From contig DASWNP010000020.1 in assembly GCA_036399175.1 (NCBI GenBank), positions 1-64,000 on the forward strand: a stretch of DNA of 64,000 nt, given 5' to 3'. This DNA comes from DASWNP01 sp036399175. Lineage in GTDB: Bacteria; Acidobacteriota; Blastocatellia; Pyrinomonadales; Pyrinomonadaceae. How positions within the stretch are numbered: position 1 is the stretch's first letter; every line of letters starts with the position of its first letter. The notes beneath the pieces were generated by a model, which was given only the letters and a program-made list of their open reading frames with translations, had not been told where the DNA came from and searched no databases. Positions 60,569 through 64,000 of this stretch are shown here, piece by piece. The translations under genes were made by a program, and so were the position numbers.

Positions 60569-62380
60569 TCAGTAGAGCAGAAATCTCTCTCTGAGGCGCG
60601 CAAAATCCTCTATGCCCTTTCGCCAGGAGTCTTCGATGCTCTCCAGACTGCTTCCCCCCTCGATGGAGTCGCGCAGAGCCCGCGTGCCCGCAATCACGTC
60701 GAAGGGGTTCTTGTCGAAGACGTATTCGTAGGGCGGCTCCTTCCAAAGGAATTGTTCCGTGTAGAGGTCGTAAGCCATTTTGACGACGGCCACCCCCGTG
60801 ATGACCGGCTCGAATTTTTCCCTGTCGGTGACGTGAATCTGTACGCCGCCGCAGGTCTCTCCCGCGTGCTTCTGGAAGGTCGGCTGGAAATGCGCGGCGC
60901 GGAAGCGCACGCCCGGCAGGCCGAGCGCTTCGAGCTTGCGTGCGAAGGGGGCGGCCTCTATATAGGGCGCGCCGACCAGCTCGAAGGGGCGCGTCGTCCC
61001 GCGCCCTTCCGAGACCTGCGTGCCTTCGAGGTGAACCGCGCCCGGAAAGACCTTCGCCGTATCCGGCGTAGGGATATTGGGCGAGGGCAGAACCCATGGC
61101 GCGCCCGTCTCTTCAAACCAGAGTTCTCTCGACCACCCCTCCATCCTCACCACTTCGAGGTCGCATTCGAGACCGAAGTGCTCCCTGAACATCAAGGCCA
61201 GCTCGCCGACAGTCATCCCGTGCCGGGTCGGCAGTGGAAACTGGCCGACGAAAGAGGCGTATTCCGGCTCAAGTATATTGCCGGCCATGTGCACGCCCCC
61301 GATCGGGTTCGGGCGGTCACAGACGACGACGCGTTTCCCGAATCTCTTGGCCGCGCGCATGCAGTTGGCGAGCGTGTAGACGAACGTGTAGATGCGGCAG
61401 CCGACATCCTGCATGTCGAAGACGAGTACGTCCGTCTCTTCGAGCATGCGCTCGGTCGGCTCGCGCGTCTCGCTGTAGAGCGAGTAGATTGGCAGCCCCG
61501 TCTCTGTGTCCACAACGTGCGGCGTCTCAATCATATTGTCCTGCACGTCGCCGCGTATGCCGTGCTGCGGCCCGAAGAGCGTCGTCAGCTTCACCTCTTT
61601 GTGCTCGTGTAGGATGTCTGCCACGTGTCGCAGCTCAGCATCGACCGACGACTGGTTACAGATGACCCCGACGCGCGCCCCGCGCAGCAGTTCGAGCCTC
61701 GACTCCAGGAGCCTTTCGATGCCCGGAATCATTCTTCTTCCAGTCCTGCCCGCACGCTTCCCTCTCTCCGAGCCCTCCGCCGAAATTCCTCCCGAATCTC
61801 TCAAGGACTGCAGCTCGCTGATCATCTCCGCCATCTCTCCCTCCCCCTGCGACCGTCCGGTCAACTCGTCGGCCAGCATCAAAAGTCTTCTTCCGTATTG
61901 ACGCAGCTCTTCGGCCAATCTCAGACCGTCCGTCTGAGTCGAAGCGCTGCGATTGTGCCCCGCAACCTGTTCACGAACAGAGTTCAGACGTAAACCCCTC
62001 TCGTAGAGAATCTCTGCGGCCAAAGAGCGCTCTTCGCGCAAAAGGCCGAGCAGAAGGTGTTCTGTTCCGATGTGATGGTGCTGCAAGCGGTCTGACTCTT
62101 CGTGCGCGAAAGCCAGCACCCGCTTCGTCTCCGGCGCGAGCGGAAGCTCGACGCTCACCTCAATCTTTTTCAGCACGGGCGTGCGCGCTTCTATCTCAGC
62201 CCTGAGCCCTTCGAGAGACAGTTTCGCAGAACGCATGACGCGCGCGCAGAGCGTCTTGTCCTCGCGCACCAGCCCGAGCAGCAGGTGCTCGGGCTCGATG
62301 GCCGGAGCGCCGAACTGCGATGCTTCGTATCGCGCAAAGAAGATGACCCTACGCGCCTTCTCCGTGTAGCGTTCAAACAT
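60569..62380 (-). CDS. Clp_N-DUF1343 (NamZ-like) fusion protein (603 aa)
   Basis: Residues 1-145 form a Clp_N repeat pair: FERYTEKARRVIFFARYEASQFGAPAIEPEHLLLGLVRE and VLAFAHEESDRLQHHHIGTEHLLLGLLRE. A helical, charged linker (about 150-216) leads to DUF1343 (217-603): GARVGVICNQSSV, TTLFGPQHGIRGD, VFDMQDVGCRIYTFVYTL, VVCDRPNPIGG and SPNIPTPDTAKVFPGAVHLEGTQVSEGRGTTRPFELVGAP. DUF1343 includes NamZ exo-beta-N-acetylmuramidase. No signal peptide is present, so it may act on cytoplasmic MurNAc sugars, alongside NagZ at 21136. ATG 61732 (residue 217) could start a separate NamZ protein. Confidence 0.8.
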   Translation of the reverse strand: MFERYTEKARRVIFFARYEASQFGAPAIEPEHLLLGLVREDKTLCARVMRSAKLSLEGLRAEIEARTPVLKKIEVSVELPLAPETKRVLAFAHEESDRLQHHHIGTEHLLLGLLREERSLAAEILYERGLRLNSVREQVAGHNRSASTQTDGLRLAEELRQYGRRLLMLADELTGRSQGEGEMAEMISELQSLRDSGGISAEGSERGKRAGRTGRRMIPGIERLLESRLELLRGARVGVICNQSSVDAELRHVADILHEHKEVKLTTLFGPQHGIRGDVQDNMIETPHVVDTETGLPIYSLYSETREPTERMLEETDVLVFDMQDVGCRIYTFVYTLANCMRAAKRFGKRVVVCDRPNPIGGVHMAGNILEPEYASFVGQFPLPTRHGMTVGELALMFREHFGLECDLEVVRMEGWSRELWFEETGAPWVLPSPNIPTPDTAKVFPGAVHLEGTQVSEGRGTTRPFELVGAPYIEAAPFARKLEALGLPGVRFRAAHFQPTFQKHAGETCGGVQIHVTDREKFEPVITGVAVVKMAYDLYTEQFLWKEPPYEYVFDKNPFDVIAGTRALRDSIEGGSSLESIEDSWRKGIEDFARLRERFLLY

Positions 62381-62497
62381 GGCTGGAGGTCGCCTTTCGG
62401 AAAATCCGTTATCCGTGCGCCGCCGAAAATTTCAGCCCTACGTTTGCTTCCGAGCGCGCCGCGCTCCTGCCTCTCGGAGCGTTCGGACTTGCCAGCC

Positions 62498-63274
62498 CTA
62501 CCCGCACAGCACCGACCCGCCGTTGACGTTCAAAACCTCGCCCGTGATGTGGCGCGCCCATTCGCTACAGAGAAAGATTATGGGGCGTGCCACGTCGTCC
62601 GCCGAGGCGACGCGTCTTAAAGGAATCGTCCGCTCGATTTCTGTTCTGAGAGAGGGGTTTGTCAGAACATCCGCGCTCATCTCGGTGTCTACCCAGCCGG
62701 GAGCGACGGCGTTGACGTTGATGCCTTCGGCGGCCAACTCCGTCGCCAGGGATTTCGTGAAGGAAATTTGCCCGCCCTTCGAGGCCGCGTAATTCGAGAC
62801 TTTGGCCTCGCCGCGCTGCCCCGCCGTCGAGCTGACGATGACGATGCGCCCCAACTTTCGTCGCTTCATCGACGGCACAGCCGCACGGCAGATTGTCCAG
62901 GTGCCCTTCAGGTTAATGTCTATCACCCTATCCCAAAGCTCCTCGCTCATCTCCTCGACGGGCGCACCCTCCCAGATGCCTGCGTTGCAGATGAGAAAAT
63001 CAATCCGCCCGAAACGTTCGAGCGTGACACGCACAATCTCTTCCGCCTCTTCCGGCCTCCTGACATCCCCGCGCACGGCGAGAGCCTCGACGCCCCTTGC
63101 CCGCGCCGCCTCCGAAGCCTCCCTCGCAGCCGCCTCCTGGCTCAGGTAGTTTATCGACACGTGCGCCCCCGCCTCCGCCAGACGCTCCACCAGAGCCCTC
63201 CCAATTCCGCGCGAGCCGCCCGTCACCAAAGCCACCCGCCCGCTCAATCCAAGCCCCAATATATCTTCAGTCAT
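62498..63274 (-). CDS. Short-chain dehydrogenase, FabG-like (258 aa)
   Basis: Classical SDR: VALVTGGSRGIGRALVERLA (cofactor loop), NAGIWEG, the catalytic Ser in IVIVSSTAGQRG, Tyr-x3-Lys in SNYAASKGG, and INVNAVAPGWVDTEM. It resembles 3-oxoacyl-ACP reductases, but many SDRs of this type act on other substrates. NADPH use is suggested by the basic residue environment after the loop but not proven. No partner fatty-acid gene is adjacent. Confidence 0.85.
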   Translation of the reverse strand: MTEDILGLGLSGRVALVTGGSRGIGRALVERLAEAGAHVSINYLSQEAAAREASEAARARGVEALAVRGDVRRPEEAEEIVRVTLERFGRIDFLICNAGIWEGAPVEEMSEELWDRVIDINLKGTWTICRAAVPSMKRRKLGRIVIVSSTAGQRGEAKVSNYAASKGGQISFTKSLATELAAEGINVNAVAPGWVDTEMSADVLTNPSLRTEIERTIPLRRVASADDVARPIIFLCSEWARHITGEVLNVNGGSVLCG

Positions 63275-63433
63275 ACTAATTGTTTACCATCAATCTCTTA
63301 AGGTTTCACTTGACAGCTAAAGTTCCCTGCGTTTGTGGCTTAAGGGCAACGCAGAATTTAAAACTCAGCGAACTCTCGAACGTCCCGCCCCGCCGGGTTG
63401 TATTCCGGATTTCCAACCCAATCTCCGGCGTTA

Positions 63434-64000
63434 TCAGACGCCTAGAAGCGCCTCGCGCTCCTCTCCCGTCGCGGCCGGCCTACGTTCTCCGCTCGCAAAC
63501 TGTTTTGCAGCCCGGACGAATTCCGCGAAGAGAGCGTTGGAGAATTCGTCCTGCTCCCAGGCGATTTCAGGGTGCCACTGTACGCCCAGAGCCCAGCGCT
63601 CCGGTCTCACGTCCTCGACCGCCTCGATGAGCCCGTCGGAAGTCCATGCGGTGGCGCGAAGCTCAGAGCCGAGCGTCTCCAGCGCCTGGTGATGATGGCT
63701 GTTGACGAGCGCGTCCGCGCCGCCGGCCAACTCCGCCAGACGGCTCCCTTCCAGCAGCCTGACCCGATGCGAGCGGCGCGTGCGCGGCGCGCCCTGCTCG
63801 TGCTTGATGGCCTCTGGCACCTGCGCACGGATGTCTTGAATCAGAGCCCCGCCGCGCACGACGTTCCAAATCTGCATGCCGAAACAGATGGCCAGCAGAG
63901 GCAGACCCAGACGCTCGACCTCCGATAAGACCGACGCGTCCGTCTCGTCTTTGAGCGGGTGGACTTCGCCAAGCCTGAAATGCGGCTCGCGCCCGTAGAG
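63434..64000 (-). CDS. Gamma-glutamyl-gamma-aminobutyrate hydrolase-like protein, partial (at least 188 aa)
   Basis: The gene continues beyond 64000. The visible part includes the nucleophile elbow LAICFGMQIWNVVRGG (Cys in a G-x-C-like turn), then HRVRLLEGSRLAEL, VNSHHHQAL and VQWHPE with the catalytic His and Glu of peptidase C26/class I amidotransferase enzymes. The family hydrolyses gamma-glutamyl amide bonds of small metabolites. Its stop codon overlaps the repeated motif at 63429. N-terminal residues are missing, so the length cannot be judged. Confidence 0.82.
   Translation of the reverse strand, partial: LYGREPHFRLGEVHPLKDETDASVLSEVERLGLPLLAICFGMQIWNVVRGGALIQDIRAQVPEAIKHEQGAPRTRRSHRVRLLEGSRLAELAGGADALVNSHHHQALETLGSELRATAWTSDGLIEAVEDVRPERWALGVQWHPEIAWEQDEFSNALFAEFVRAAKQFASGERRPAATGEEREALLGV

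Overview
The window reads as a continuous piece of a GC-rich bacterial chromosome with a Gram-negative envelope (LptF/LptG-type LPS export permease, a secretin, lipoproteins). Gene content and style (NtrB/NtrC-like pair, cohesin-tailed secretin, zinc-ribbon Ser/Thr kinase, PQQ-repeat protein, low-complexity intergenic hairpins) point to an Acidobacteriota member, possibly Blastocatellia. That assignment is an inference: no rRNA gene is present. Most of the sequence is vertical core genome, interrupted by three kinds of accessory DNA.

Region 1 (1-1777) is the tail of an integron cassette array: three promoterless small genes, two complete attC sites of 103 and 109 bp, and a third attC of which only the first arm survives. 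Region 2 (1850-10098) holds a membrane histidine kinase, a small secreted protein, an NtrC-type sigma54 activator, a toxin-antitoxin-like pair and a large secretin with N-terminal TPRs and a C-terminal cohesin-like domain. Region 3 (11286-18581) is a probable RiPP cluster: nucleotidyltransferase, glycosyltransferase, periplasmic STN protein, a 62-residue peptide whose residues F33/P36/V38/T48 match the spacing of a lasso-type leader, HprK-like kinase, radical SAM protein, PqqD/RRE protein and a B2-type leader protease. No lasso cyclase is visible.

Region 4 (18729-45764) is housekeeping: t6A synthesis (tsaC, tsaB), peptide ABC-transporter binding protein, nagZ, mutS, Ser/Thr kinase, pfkA, rimI, psd-pssA, dnaE, accA, ssb, recN, miaB, a DUF151 nuclease and parA. 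Several intergenic spaces carry long imperfect hairpins made of 7-10 bp tandem repeats. One of these encodes the signal peptide of a lipoprotein.

Region 5 (45757-56215) contains two mobile elements with structurally clear boundaries. A 488-bp element (46641-47128) has 16-bp perfect terminal inverted repeats and a 9-bp target duplication. It sits in the last codons of parB, carries a single Cro/C1-type HTH gene and has six copies of an ATTTTTGTGC motif. A 4162-bp IS4-like transposon (52044-56205) has 15-bp inverted repeats and a 10-bp target duplication. It carries a SWIM/YREK transposase, a class II tRNA gene with anticodon CGA, a lipoprotein, a paralogue of the same HTH protein and a HEPN-like RNase candidate. 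xer, metK and ahcY lie between the two elements, and a possible dif-like site follows xer.

Region 6 (56283-64000) is an envelope and recombination block on the minus strand: a one-polypeptide LptF-LptG fusion, recO, two small membrane proteins, a Clp_N-DUF1343 (NamZ-like) fusion, an SDR reductase and the 3' part of a class I glutamine-amidotransferase-like peptidase. The strongest candidates for undescribed biology are the HTH-only mobile element, the tRNA/HEPN cargo of its larger relative, and the cyclase-less HprK/radical-SAM RiPP cluster.
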